A DNA stretch of 64,000 nucleotides from NCBI GenBank assembly GCA_020832305.1, contig JAFIEV010000013.1, positions 1 to 64,000 on the forward strand, given 5' to 3'. The notes beneath the pieces are model-generated. The model made no database searches and was not told where the DNA came from. It saw nothing but the letters and a program-made list of their open reading frames with translations. Position numbers and translations under genes: made by a program. Source of the stretch: Cyclobacteriaceae bacterium. GTDB lineage: Bacteria; Bacteroidota; Bacteroidia; Cytophagales; Cyclobacteriaceae. Every line of letters begins with the position of its first letter. Positions within the stretch are counted from its first letter, which is position 1. This document shows positions 17,937 to 26,234 of the stretch, one piece after another.

Positions 17937-18782
17937 ATGAATTTCTTCCAGGCCTACATCATTCCGTTTCTTGCGGTTTCAGCTTTATGCATGATCCCTT
18001 TTTTTGGATTGTTCTACAAATTAATACCGTCAGCACTAATACACAAATTTATTCCTTTTGCCCTTGCCATGTCGGCAGGCATACTTCTTGGTAATGCATT
18101 CTTTCATTTACTACCTGAAGGACTCGAAGAAGCTACTTCAACGTCTCAAGTTATGATTACAGTGGTCTGTGGCATTTTCGTGTTTTTCATTTTTGAAAAG
18201 GCTATTGTATTGTGGAAATTGCGATTAAGGCAAAATACTTTATTGAGTTTAAAGTCAATCGGATTGATAAACCTGAGCGGAGATGCCCTGCATAATTTTA
18301 TAGATGGCGCTTTAATAGCGGGTAGTTTTCTTATCAACACAGAGACCGGTATGGCAGTGTTATTATCGGTGGTACTTCATGAAATACCTCAGGAAATTGG
18401 AGATACCGGAACTTTATTATACAGCGGCTTACATTTAAATAAGGCAATAAAGTTCAATATTATAGCTTCGTCAGCAGCTTTACCGGGGGCTGCCAGTATG
18501 CTACTGGCGCACAAGGTTGGCGTTGTATCCTTTGAATATCTGTTGCCATTTACTGCCGGAGCATTTATATATATGGCTTTGGTTAATCTGATGCCTGTAC
18601 TTTTAAAAAGTGAAAATATAAAAACCATACCGCAATTGATGCAAATAATGGCATTGCTAATCGGTCTTGTTTTCACAATTTATTTAAACGGCGTATCTCA
18701 CTACCATTTTCCTGACACTAAAAAAAACGTCAAATACATGGGTGGTTTTGATGAATATTTTCCTGTAAACAGATTTCATTGA
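17937..18782 (+). CDS. ZIP family metal (zinc) transporter
   Basis: 281 residues from the ATG at 17937, chosen because a start at 17916 would lie inside the palindrome. About eight hydrophobic segments. ZIP signatures: 'GDALHNFIDGALIAGS' in TM4 (115-130; HNFIDG at 119-124) and 'LHEIPQEIGDTG' in TM5 (147-158), which hold the binuclear metal site. The usual His-rich loop between TM3 and TM4 is missing (the loop is 'LWKLRLRQNTLL'), yet the divergent neighbour carries a long His run; possibly the two act together. Imports Zn or related divalent ions across the inner membrane. Ends overlapping, tail to tail, a broken GH3 gene. Confidence 0.9.
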   Translation: MNFFQAYIIPFLAVSALCMIPFFGLFYKLIPSALIHKFIPFALAMSAGILLGNAFFHLLPEGLEEATSTSQVMITVVCGIFVFFIFEKAIVLWKLRLRQNTLLSLKSIGLINLSGDALHNFIDGALIAGSFLINTETGMAVLLSVVLHEIPQEIGDTGTLLYSGLHLNKAIKFNIIASSAALPGAASMLLAHKVGVVSFEYLLPFTAGAFIYMALVNLMPVLLKSENIKTIPQLMQIMALLIGLVFTIYLNGVSHYHFPDTKKNVKYMGGFDEYFPVNRFH

Positions 18783-19367
18783 AGTTCAAAATGGGTTTTT
18801 AAAATCCTGTGCACTATCTGATCAATTTCTGTCTCCGTAACATCCCCTCTTTTTATAGCCTTCTTCAATTCTTTTCCATAATGGTTTCTAAAAGGCATTT
18901 CTACATCAAGACCTGCATTTATCCCTTTTTCTCCATTGTGCAGCCCTAGAATCCAGTCTGTACTTACAAATCCTTCAAAGCCCCAGTCATCACGGAGGAT
19001 TTTTCCAATCAGCCTTTCATTCTGGCTGGCAAATTCGCCCATAACTTTATTGTAAGCTGTCATGATGGAAGCAGTTTTACCTTCGACCACTGCCATTTTA
19101 AAATGAGGAAGATATAAACTTTGCAAAACCCATAAAACGACGCTCACCATACATCTGTGCGAGTTTTTCTTCCAACCTCATTTCAGACAGCAGGCGGGAA
19201 GCTAAAAGGTCATAGTCCGCTGGTCCGTCTCCTGATAAATGGGCCTTATCACCTTTCACATCATATTTGGGATAGTTTAGCGCCCTAATAAAAATTAAAC
19301 CTGCGCCAAATAACAGGCAAATCAACACAATGCCGATCCATTTAAATATATTTTTTTTATATGACAT
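18776..19367 (-). pseudogene. Glycoside hydrolase family 3 remnant (internal deletion, truncated)
   Basis: Two overlapping frames carry pieces of one GH3 protein. The first (from 19367) has an N-terminal membrane anchor (FKWIGIVLICLLFGAGLIF) and the GH3 opening 'LLSEMRLEEKLAQMYGE', then runs out of frame to a stop at 19098. The second resumes at 'LYLPHFKMAVVEGKTASIM' about 19115 and continues through 'TAYNKVMGEF', 'LRDDWGFEGFVSTDW' (with the nucleophile Asp) and 'DVEMPF' to a stop at 18776. About 150-200 residues that normally lie between these blocks, and the whole C-terminal GH3 domain, are absent. The deletion junction is near 19105-19140. The convergent ZIP gene overlaps its end by 7 bases. 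Confidence 0.8.
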
Positions 19368-19396
19368 ATTTTTTGGGGGTCATGAAATAAATCACA

Positions 19397-20431
19397 TTAA
19401 CTTTCACTATCAAAGAACAACTGATAAAAGTGCATGCCTTTAGAAGCATCAAAACCTTTCTCGATGCGTTCACGGTTTCCATGAATATAAATATGAAAAT
19501 TTTTATCGAGTTTTATCACACTTTTAAAATGTTTTTTCATGTTTTTCACCCCCTGCTGAGAAACTTCAAATTCATCGACAATTTCAATATCCCGGTTCTT
19601 CACATAGTCCTGCTTGTAGGATTCAAAGGCATCAATAATTTCCGGTTCTTTTAAAACTTTCTCATGAAAAGAGATTTTATCGAAGGAGGGCTCATTTTTA
19701 AAATATGATTCGGATTCATGCATGAGGGATAATTTATCTGACTTAGGTGCTTCAGGGAAAGACTCGACAACAAAATCACGACATAATTGCATGTAATTAA
19801 CCGTATGATAATATACGTCTGCCCATGGCTTTAAGTGAAGATATTTCTCCTTCCAGTATTGCGCTTCCTGACTGGGATTGGTATGGTCGGTCATTAATAT
19901 GCGATACCCATCTTCCTCCGAAACATTAAAAATGATACAACCCTTATCAAGCCGGTTGATACGAATGCCTTCATCCTGCTCAATTTCATAGGAACTGCCT
20001 TTAGAATATACTTTTATGAAAGTCTCCTTATTTTCAGATTTGAATAAACCGATGGCTGAAGTGGTTTCATCACCAAAACTGCAGTCTTCAAAATACACTG
20101 TGTAGAATTCACCTGATTTGATGTTAGGATGGTCTGAAGTTTCAAATAATTCACGGGCCAGTAATCTGGAAGCATCGAGCAGCTCATTTTTATCATTAAA
20201 AATCCTCTTTACCTGCTGATAAACAATGTTATTGGACAGGTCACTGTGATGCGAAAAAGTAAAAGTCATAGAATCCTTGAATCCTTTTGTAAAAAAAGAT
20301 TTAAGCAGTTTAAGTATTTGATCATCAAGATCGGGCATTGACTCCGAAAGTTGTAAAGCTTCATCCTGGATTTTATTGCCTACGTAATGAACTGACAAAG
20401 CTGTAATTACAGCATCTGCAAAATGCTTCAT
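19397..20431 (-). CDS. Nucleoid-associated protein, NdpA/YejK (37-kDa) family
   Basis: 344 residues, the usual size of this family. It opens with 'ADAVITALSVHYVGNK' and shows the family blocks 'HHSDLSNNIVYQQVKRIF', 'SGEFYTVYFEDCSFGDE', 'AIGLFKSENKETFIKV' (near residues 128-142), 'GCIIFN' and the C-terminal 'KNFHIYIHGNRERIEKGFD' and 'GMHFYQLFF'. NdpA proteins are abundant, bind DNA with little specificity and are spread over the nucleoid; exact function is poorly known. Divergent from a small AT-hook-like protein across 360 AT-rich bases. Cytoplasmic. Confidence 0.85.
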   Translation of the reverse strand: MKHFADAVITALSVHYVGNKIQDEALQLSESMPDLDDQILKLLKSFFTKGFKDSMTFTFSHHSDLSNNIVYQQVKRIFNDKNELLDASRLLARELFETSDHPNIKSGEFYTVYFEDCSFGDETTSAIGLFKSENKETFIKVYSKGSSYEIEQDEGIRINRLDKGCIIFNVSEEDGYRILMTDHTNPSQEAQYWKEKYLHLKPWADVYYHTVNYMQLCRDFVVESFPEAPKSDKLSLMHESESYFKNEPSFDKISFHEKVLKEPEIIDAFESYKQDYVKNRDIEIVDEFEVSQQGVKNMKKHFKSVIKLDKNFHIYIHGNRERIEKGFDASKGMHFYQLFFDSES

Positions 20432-20621
20432 TGAAATATATTATATAAGATGTAACAATTAAATTAAGAACAAAGATCAAAAGTAATTTAAAAAATGGTC
20501 AGGAACAATGATTTAATGCCTCGGGTAAGCAGTCTGGGTATTTCGGCTAAAAGAAAATAATACAGGCGGTTTGAAAAATAATTTAGCAAAACAAAAAAGA
20601 CCGATAAAGCCAATTAAGTTT

Positions 20622-20638
20622 AAAGCATTAAATGCTTT
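20622..20638. promoter_or_regulatory. Perfect 17-bp palindrome AAAGCATT-A-AATGCTTT
   Basis: Two 8-base arms around a central A, 36 bases upstream of the -33 element for the 119-residue gene. Could be a dimeric regulator site or the stem of a small hairpin. No partner site found. Confidence 0.4.
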
Positions 20639-20673
20639 GATAATATATAAAAAAAATGAATATCAATATTTTT

Positions 20674-20707
20674 TTTGGTGGGCTACATAGATAAAATAAT
20701 AATTTTG
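20674..20707 (+). promoter_or_regulatory. Promoter of the AT-hook-like gene
   Basis: TTTG (20674-20677), 22-base spacer, TAATTTTG (20700-20707): a full match to TTG-N17-23-TAnnTTTG. Predicted leader of about 80 bases. Confidence 0.6.
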
Positions 20708-20791
20708 ATTGATTATTTCTTTTTAAATCTTTATTTTTATAAATATGCATTGATAAAAGTTCTATTCATTAAACATTAAAGAAATAAATAT

Positions 20792-21151
20792 ATGAAGGAT
20801 TATGTTTTTTCGCAGTCTTTAATAGACGCATTCAGTGCCGAAGACGGCATTGTTTTAGTAGGTGATAATGGCAAGGAATATCCATCAATTGAAGCCGCAG
20901 TAAATGATGGAATTTTAAAATTTGAAGCTGTAAAAGTAAATGCAGATGAAAAAAGGCAGGAAGCTAACCAAAGTCTTTTTGGCGTATCGCGCATAGGTTC
21001 AGATCAAATTAAAGCGGCATTTCAGCTAATGTTGTACGTGAAAAGTCAGGTCACTGCCACTCAGGTAAATTCAGCAGTAGGAACACTTGGTTATAACCTG
21101 GAAATCAACAAAATAGGTCAGAAAAAAAGAGGCAGGAAGAAAAAGGAATAA
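20792..21151 (+). CDS. Small protein with AT-hook-like C-terminus (119 aa)
   Basis: 119 residues, no signal peptide. The N-terminal half has a short beta/alpha module ('DAFSAEDGIVLVGDNGKEYPS' area, then 'EAAVNDGILKFEAVKV'), the centre is helical ('DQIKAAFQLMLYVKSQVTA'), and the tail 'GQKKRGRKKKE' contains GR flanked by Lys/Arg like an AT-hook. It has its own promoter and a strong terminator (21247-21280), so it forms a single-gene unit, as expected for an abundant small protein. Position opposite an NdpA-like gene hints at a role on the nucleoid. No family recognised; DNA binding is inferred. Confidence 0.75.
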   Translation: MKDYVFSQSLIDAFSAEDGIVLVGDNGKEYPSIEAAVNDGILKFEAVKVNADEKRQEANQSLFGVSRIGSDQIKAAFQLMLYVKSQVTATQVNSAVGTLGYNLEINKIGQKKRGRKKKE

Positions 21152-21246
21152 AAAATTGCTATTAATGGCAGTTTGCAATGCTTTTTGCTCTGAAAAAATG
21201 GAATTTATTTTGTTTTAAGACAAAAGTTAAACCTGAAAGTATGTTA

Positions 21247-21280
21247 AAAAATGAATGGCTAATTGCCATTCATTTTTTTT
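21247..21280 (+). terminator. Rho-independent terminator
   Basis: AAAAATGAATGGC-type left arm (21247-21259), TAATT loop, right arm GCCATTCATTTTT (21265-21277), 13 pairs, with the T-run extending to 21280. It ends the 119-residue gene's transcript. An open frame of 71 codons over 21178-21393 runs through it and is rejected. Confidence 0.85.
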
Positions 21281-21309
21281 GCATGATTTTTTTTATGCTT
21301 CCTTTATTA

Positions 21310-21343
21310 TTGATAGTAAATTCCAAACTTATTCGTACCTTTG
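21310..21343 (+). promoter_or_regulatory. Promoter of the DEAD-box helicase
   Basis: TTG (21310-21312), 23-base spacer, TACCTTTG (21336-21343), fitting TTG-N17-23-TAnnTTTG at the upper spacing limit. Confidence 0.6.
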
Positions 21344-21471
21344 CATCCGCAATGAATTTAAAGCATCTGACCTCAGGTATCATTTTTAAGTAATCCACTA
21401 ATATTCAAATATATAATCAAGGACAGCATCCTTCACATTCAGCATTTCACAATTTTACAAATACATCTACA

Positions 21472-23217
21472 GTGACAACATTCGAATCATTAAACATTGC
21501 TTCTGGCATTTTACAGTCTATTAAAGACCTTGGCTTTGAAAATCCAATGCCTGTACAGGCCGAAGTTATTCCCATAGCCCTTAAAGGCGAACGGGATATT
21601 ATTGCGCTGGCACAAACCGGCACAGGCAAAACTGCTGCCTTTGGCATTCCCCTTTTGCAAAATATTGATACTTCAGTAGCTAAGACACAAGCCCTGGTAC
21701 TATGCCCTACCCGCGAGCTATGCATGCAAATTACCAAAGATATTGAAGACCTGGCTACCCATACTAAAAATGTACGCATTCTTGCAGTGTACGGTGGAGC
21801 CTCTATTGAACAGCAAATTCGCGAATTGAAAAAAGGTAATCATATCATTGTTGCTACGCCCGGTCGTTTGATTGACCTTATGGGCAGAAAAGCAGCCCGG
21901 TTGAATGAAGTTAATACCGTTGTGCTTGATGAGGCTGATGAGATGCTTAATATGGGCTTTCTCGACAGCATAGAACAAATACTTTCAGATGTACCTGAAG
22001 ACAAAAAAACCTTGCTGTTTTCAGCTACCATGCCACAGGGAGTCGCCTCAATTGCAGGCAGATACATGCGCAATCCCGTAGAAATCACCATCGGCAGAAA
22101 AAACGAAGGTTCTGCAAATGTCACACATACTTATTATCTGGTGCCTGCCAAAGAAAAGTACAAAGTACTCAGGCGTATATGTGATTCTGAACCAGACATC
22201 TATGGAATTATTTTCTGCCGAACCCGCACAGAAACCCAGGAAATCGCCAATCGACTTATGCATGATGGGTATAATGCAGATGTACTGCATGGTGACTTAT
22301 CACAGGCACAGCGCGATAGTGTAATGCAAAAATTCAGGTTGAGAAATATCCAGATGCTGGTGGCTACCGATGTAGCTGCAAGGGGACTTGATGTAGATGA
22401 TCTTACCCATGTAATCAACTTTAGCCTTCCACAAGATGGCGAAGTATATACCCATCGCAGTGGCCGAACCGGAAGAGCAGGAAAAAAAGGAATTTCTATT
22501 TCACTGGTAAACCTCAAAGAAAAACACCTGCTTCAACAAATTGAGAAAAAGGTTAAAAAACCTTTCATCCTTATGAAAATACCTACCGGACGGGAAATTT
22601 GCGGCAAACAACTTTTTCATTGGATAGGCAAACTTGAATCAGTTGATACCGATCATCAGCAAATAGATTCACTTCTTCCCGAAATTTATGACAGACTAAA
22701 GGATTTGAGCCGGGAAGAATTGATTAGAAGGGTTGTGAATCTTGAATTCAACAGATTTCTGGAAGATTATAAGAATGCGCCAGATATTGAAGTGCCCTCA
22801 GGTGAGCGAGGTCAGGAATTGGCCCCAAACAGAAAAAACAAAAGAAATCAGATTACAGGGGCCGCAGAAGAAGGATTTACCCGCTTCTTTATAAATCTTG
22901 GCCGTCTTGATGGCATTAGACCCAGCCAAATCATCGATCTGATCAATAAAAACACCAGAGGTAAAAAAATCCCTGTGGGTAAAATAGATCTGATGAGGGA
23001 ATTTTCCTTCTTCGAAATCGAAAGCAGCTTTACAAAAGACGTACTTGAAGCTATGGGAAATATTACGATTATGGAAAGAAACATCGTGGTAAAAATAGCG
23101 CGGGAAAAAGATGATATGCCCAAAGGACGAGATACCTCAACGGAACGTCCATCAGATCAAAATAAAAAAGGCAAAAAAGACCGTATGAAGTCTAAGGCTA
23201 AAAGAGGTAGGTATTAA
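21472..23217 (+). CDS. DEAD-box ATP-dependent RNA helicase (CsdA/DbpA type)
   Basis: 581 residues starting at a GTG codon; the first residues match the family Q-motif region directly, so no upstream start is needed. Motifs: Q-motif 'GFENPMPVQ' (21-29), Walker A 'AQTGTGKT' (47-54), 'PTREL' (79-83), 'TPGR' (129-132), DEAD (153-156), SAT (184-186), 'HRSGRTGRAG' in RecA domain 2. After about residue 470 comes a DbpA-type RNA-binding fold ('FTRFFINLGRLDGIRPSQI') and a Lys/Arg-rich tail. It remodels RNA, probably in ribosome assembly or mRNA decay. Monocistronic, with a good terminator downstream. Confidence 0.95.
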   Translation: MTTFESLNIASGILQSIKDLGFENPMPVQAEVIPIALKGERDIIALAQTGTGKTAAFGIPLLQNIDTSVAKTQALVLCPTRELCMQITKDIEDLATHTKNVRILAVYGGASIEQQIRELKKGNHIIVATPGRLIDLMGRKAARLNEVNTVVLDEADEMLNMGFLDSIEQILSDVPEDKKTLLFSATMPQGVASIAGRYMRNPVEITIGRKNEGSANVTHTYYLVPAKEKYKVLRRICDSEPDIYGIIFCRTRTETQEIANRLMHDGYNADVLHGDLSQAQRDSVMQKFRLRNIQMLVATDVAARGLDVDDLTHVINFSLPQDGEVYTHRSGRTGRAGKKGISISLVNLKEKHLLQQIEKKVKKPFILMKIPTGREICGKQLFHWIGKLESVDTDHQQIDSLLPEIYDRLKDLSREELIRRVVNLEFNRFLEDYKNAPDIEVPSGERGQELAPNRKNKRNQITGAAEEGFTRFFINLGRLDGIRPSQIIDLINKNTRGKKIPVGKIDLMREFSFFEIESSFTKDVLEAMGNITIMERNIVVKIAREKDDMPKGRDTSTERPSDQNKKGKKDRMKSKAKRGRY

Positions 23218-23531
23218 CAGGCATCGTCCCGCCTTCTAGAACGCCAGTGATAATCCAATAATTCGTCGGCAAAGTACCTAAACATGTAAAAGACATGATA
23301 CAATGGAAGCAATGGCAACATTGCTTTTTATTTTTTATTAAAAGTTATTGCATTTTAAGATTGAAGTATTCTTTTTTAAGAATAAATTACAACGTTTTTT
23401 GTCAGGTATTGTATCGAATCATGGATTATTATGTATTTTTACGCCAATAATGCAATTTATCATGCAATGAATGCAAATCTGAAAAAAAGAAGTATTGCAG
23501 AAGCTCTGTATTTTTATTCGAAACCAGTCAA
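23218..23531. other. Intergenic region helicase / second P-type ATPase
   Basis: 314 bases. Holds the helicase terminator (23307-23340), a small 5-bp hairpin CATGT/ACATG near 23283-23297, and a short open frame (23467-23535) whose stop overlaps the ATPase start. No consensus promoter was found. Confidence 0.5.
23307..23340 (+). terminator. Rho-independent terminator
   Basis: AAGCAATG (23307-23314), GCAA tetraloop, CATTGCTT (23319-23326), followed by TTTATTTTTTATT. Eight perfect pairs closed by a GNRA loop, 90 bases after the helicase stop. Confidence 0.88.
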
Positions 23532-23535
23532 ATGA
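23467..23535 (+). CDS. Possible 22-codon upstream frame overlapping the ATPase start
   Basis: ATG at 23467 opens a 22-residue frame (MNANLKKRSIAEALYFYSK...) that ends at TGA 23533-23535, sharing bases with the ATPase start as ATGA. This is the layout of translational coupling. It may be chance: short, no recognised sequence, no clear ribosome binding site. Confidence 0.25.
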   Translation: MNANLKKRSIAEALYFYSKPVK

Positions 23536-26234
23536 AATATACTTTTGAAGGGCTAAGTTCACAGCAGGCCGAAAGCCAAAGGAAAATTTACGGTTCCAAC
23601 GAAATCAGTGCTCAAAAAAAAGAAGGTTTTTTTGATAAATTGATTACTAACTTCAAGGATCCTATTATAATTATACTATGCATAGCCCTGCTGATACTGG
23701 TCGTATTATCTTTTTTTGGTGTTACCGAATGGTACGAAGCAATGGCCATAGGTGTAGCTGTACTATTGGCCACACTTGTAAGCACTTATTCAGAATTTAA
23801 AAATGAATCGTCCTTTCAAAAACTACAGGAAGAAGCCTCCAGAATAACCTGTAATGTATTTCGAAATGGCCACCTCGTGCGCCTGCCTATAGGAGAAATG
23901 GTTGTTTCTGATATAGTTTTATTGCAGCTAGGCGATAAAGTACCAGCCGATGGAATTATTATTCATGGTGAAGTAAAAGTAAATCAGGCATCACTTACAG
24001 GTGAGTCAGAAAGTGTCACCAAGAAAGTCATGAATGGTGATTCACAGGTAAAACATCAGAAAGTTGAAGAAACTACAGAGGATCATAAGCTTTACAGAGG
24101 TTCTGTTATTGAAGATGGTGAGGCCATATGCAAAGTGGAGGCCGTTGGTGACAATACGCTATACGGTAAATTGGCCAAAGAATTATCTGAAAGTGATGAC
24201 CGGCTTTCTCCCCTGCAGGTTAAACTCAAAGGCCTCGCAAGATTGATAAGTAAATTTGGCTATATAGCGGGCTCCCTGGTATTTGTCACATTTCTTTTTA
24301 ACAAAATTGTTCTTCAACACAGCTTCGATGCTGTCTTAATCAATAACTATTTTCAGCAATGGGACCTGGTTATACAGGACTTCCTCAATGCAGCAATTTT
24401 GTCTATTATTATTGTTGTGGCTGCAGTGCCTGAAGGATTGCCTATGATGATAGCCATTGTGCTTTCTCTGAACATGCGGAAATTGCTCAGGGAGAAAGTA
24501 TTGGTAAGAAAGCTGCTGGGTATTGAAACTGCTGGAAGTCTGAATATCTTATTTACTGATAAAACAGGTACCATAACCAAAGGTGTATTTGAACCTCATA
24601 TTTTTATTTCAGGTGGCGGTGGGGTTTATAACCGTTATGCCGATATCCCTTCTGCACTAAGAGAAGTTTTATGTTTTGCCATTGTTGAAAACACATCCAG
24701 CATCATTTCTTCAACGGGTAATGTTGAAGGAGGCAATCAATCGGGCAGGGCTTTACTGGCATTTATTGACAAAGAAGATCTGGTTAAAAAAAGTCAATCG
24801 AAGGTTAAACTCCTGCACAGTGTTTTATTTAATAGTGCCCGAAAATTTTCGGCTGCCAGGGTAGGTGGTGAAATCCCTTTAAACAGCAATTCTCTTGATC
24901 AAGTCACATTAATAAACGGAGCCCCCGAAATCCTTCTCGAAAATTGCACACATTATCTTGGAGCAGAAGGAAATTCCTCACCACTCAATTATGAAGAACT
25001 TTCGTCGCTGCTCGAAGATTTATCGAGAAAAGGAATCCGTTTGATCGCCATTGCAATGTCTGATCAAAATATTCCTGAAGACGACAGCCTGCCAGAAAAA
25101 TGCACCTTGATTGGCATCATTGGTATTCGCGATGAAATAAGAGCCGAGTCAAAGATATCTATTGAAAAAGCGCAGGATTCAGGCGTTCAAATCGTCATGC
25201 TAACCGGTGACCGAAAAGGTACTGCGGTAGCCATCGCTTCGGAAGCAGGCCTGCTCAATGGTGATAAAGGTCATATCCTCACATCTGAAGACCTTCAAAA
25301 TTTCAGTGATGAGGAGTTAAAGCTGATCCTTCCTAAAATACATGTTGTAGCCCGGGCGCTGCCTACCGATAAAAGCCGGCTGGTGCGAATTGCCAAAAGC
25401 CTCGGCCTGGTGGTAGGTATGACAGGTGACGGCGTAAATGACTCATCGGCCTTAAAACAATCTGATGTGGGGTTCGCAATGGGCAGTGGCTCAGAGGTTT
25501 CAAAAGAAGCCAGTGATATTGTCATACTAGATGATAATTTCTCATCATTGTCCAATGCCATACGCTATGGCAGAACCATATTTAAATCGATCAGAAAATT
25601 TATCATCTTTCAATTAACGGTAAATCTTTCAGCTGTGAGCATCGTATTTCTCGGTCCGTTTTTTGGAATCGAGTTTCCGCTCACGATTATCCAGCTTTTG
25701 TGGATCAATATTATTATGGATACACTGGCCGCCATAGCCTTCGGTGGTGAACCTGCGCTTGAGCGCTTTATGAAAGAACCACCCATCAAAAGAGACGCGC
25801 ATATTCTTACCAGAGACATGGTTAGCTCAATCATCACAGGAGCGGTGTTTATTTCGGCATTCTCTCTGTTTTTCCTAACCAGCGATTATTTTAAAGGAAT
25901 ATTTACCCGAAACGGCGTATATAACGAAACTGTTTTTCTAACCGCCTTCTTCAATCTCTTTGTGTTTTTTATAACCCTCAATAGCTTCAATGCGCGAACA
26001 GAACGCTTTAATCTGTTTGAGAACATCTCACAAAATAAAAACTTCATCAGGGTAATATCACTCATCCTGGGCATGCAGGTGCTATTTACCTACATTGGCG
26101 GTAATGTATTACGAGCCACTGCGCTAACTATGCATGAGTGGCTCGTAATTATTGGGTGTGCTTTGCTTATTATCCCCATCGACTTAACCCGTAAACTGGT
26201 GAAAAGATGGGCCGATAAAATATATCAGATTTAA
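23532..26234 (+). CDS. Calcium-translocating P-type ATPase, PMCA type
   Basis: 900 residues. Domains: N-terminal cation_ATPase_N ('FEGLSSQQAESQRKIYGSN'), M1-M2 (43-90), actuator with 'ASLTGESE' (153-160), M4 'AAVPEGLPMMIAIVLS' (PEGLP 300-304), phosphorylated D343 in 'FTDKTGTITKG', 'MTGDGVNDSSALKQSDVGF' hinge, and M5-M10 with 'LLWINIIMDTLAAIAFGGEP' in M6. N-x-x-x-D in M6 together with PEGLP in M4 is the calcium site of plasma-membrane-type pumps, so Ca export is a better supported call here than for the pump at 12401. Inner membrane. Ends 4 bases inside the convergent isomerase gene. Confidence 0.92.
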   Translation: MKYTFEGLSSQQAESQRKIYGSNEISAQKKEGFFDKLITNFKDPIIIILCIALLILVVLSFFGVTEWYEAMAIGVAVLLATLVSTYSEFKNESSFQKLQEEASRITCNVFRNGHLVRLPIGEMVVSDIVLLQLGDKVPADGIIIHGEVKVNQASLTGESESVTKKVMNGDSQVKHQKVEETTEDHKLYRGSVIEDGEAICKVEAVGDNTLYGKLAKELSESDDRLSPLQVKLKGLARLISKFGYIAGSLVFVTFLFNKIVLQHSFDAVLINNYFQQWDLVIQDFLNAAILSIIIVVAAVPEGLPMMIAIVLSLNMRKLLREKVLVRKLLGIETAGSLNILFTDKTGTITKGVFEPHIFISGGGGVYNRYADIPSALREVLCFAIVENTSSIISSTGNVEGGNQSGRALLAFIDKEDLVKKSQSKVKLLHSVLFNSARKFSAARVGGEIPLNSNSLDQVTLINGAPEILLENCTHYLGAEGNSSPLNYEELSSLLEDLSRKGIRLIAIAMSDQNIPEDDSLPEKCTLIGIIGIRDEIRAESKISIEKAQDSGVQIVMLTGDRKGTAVAIASEAGLLNGDKGHILTSEDLQNFSDEELKLILPKIHVVARALPTDKSRLVRIAKSLGLVVGMTGDGVNDSSALKQSDVGFAMGSGSEVSKEASDIVILDDNFSSLSNAIRYGRTIFKSIRKFIIFQLTVNLSAVSIVFLGPFFGIEFPLTIIQLLWINIIMDTLAAIAFGGEPALERFMKEPPIKRDAHILTRDMVSSIITGAVFISAFSLFFLTSDYFKGIFTRNGVYNETVFLTAFFNLFVFFITLNSFNARTERFNLFENISQNKNFIRVISLILGMQVLFTYIGGNVLRATALTMHEWLVIIGCALLIIPIDLTRKLVKRWADKIYQI

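Larger units (their letters stand above)
20432..20791. other. AT-rich divergent intergenic region
   Basis: 360 bases, very AT-rich, between the NdpA-like gene and the 119-residue AT-hook-like gene. It contains the palindrome AAAGCATT-A-AATGCTTT (20622-20638), a plus-strand promoter (20674-20707) and several poly-T tracts (for example 20669-20676). No coding sequence is seen. Confidence 0.6.
21152..21471. other. Intergenic region: terminator, promoter and long helicase leader
   Basis: 320 bases. It holds the terminator at 21247-21280, the helicase promoter at 21310-21343 and a leader of about 120 bases before the GTG at 21472. The leader has no obvious strong hairpin or leader peptide. Long leaders are common in cold-induced DEAD-box helicase mRNAs, which is suggestive only. 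Confidence 0.5.

Noticed and set aside
21178-21393. 71-codon frame across the terminator and helicase promoter
   Set aside because: It runs through a strong terminator and a promoter and translates to low-complexity Phe/Leu/Lys sequence.
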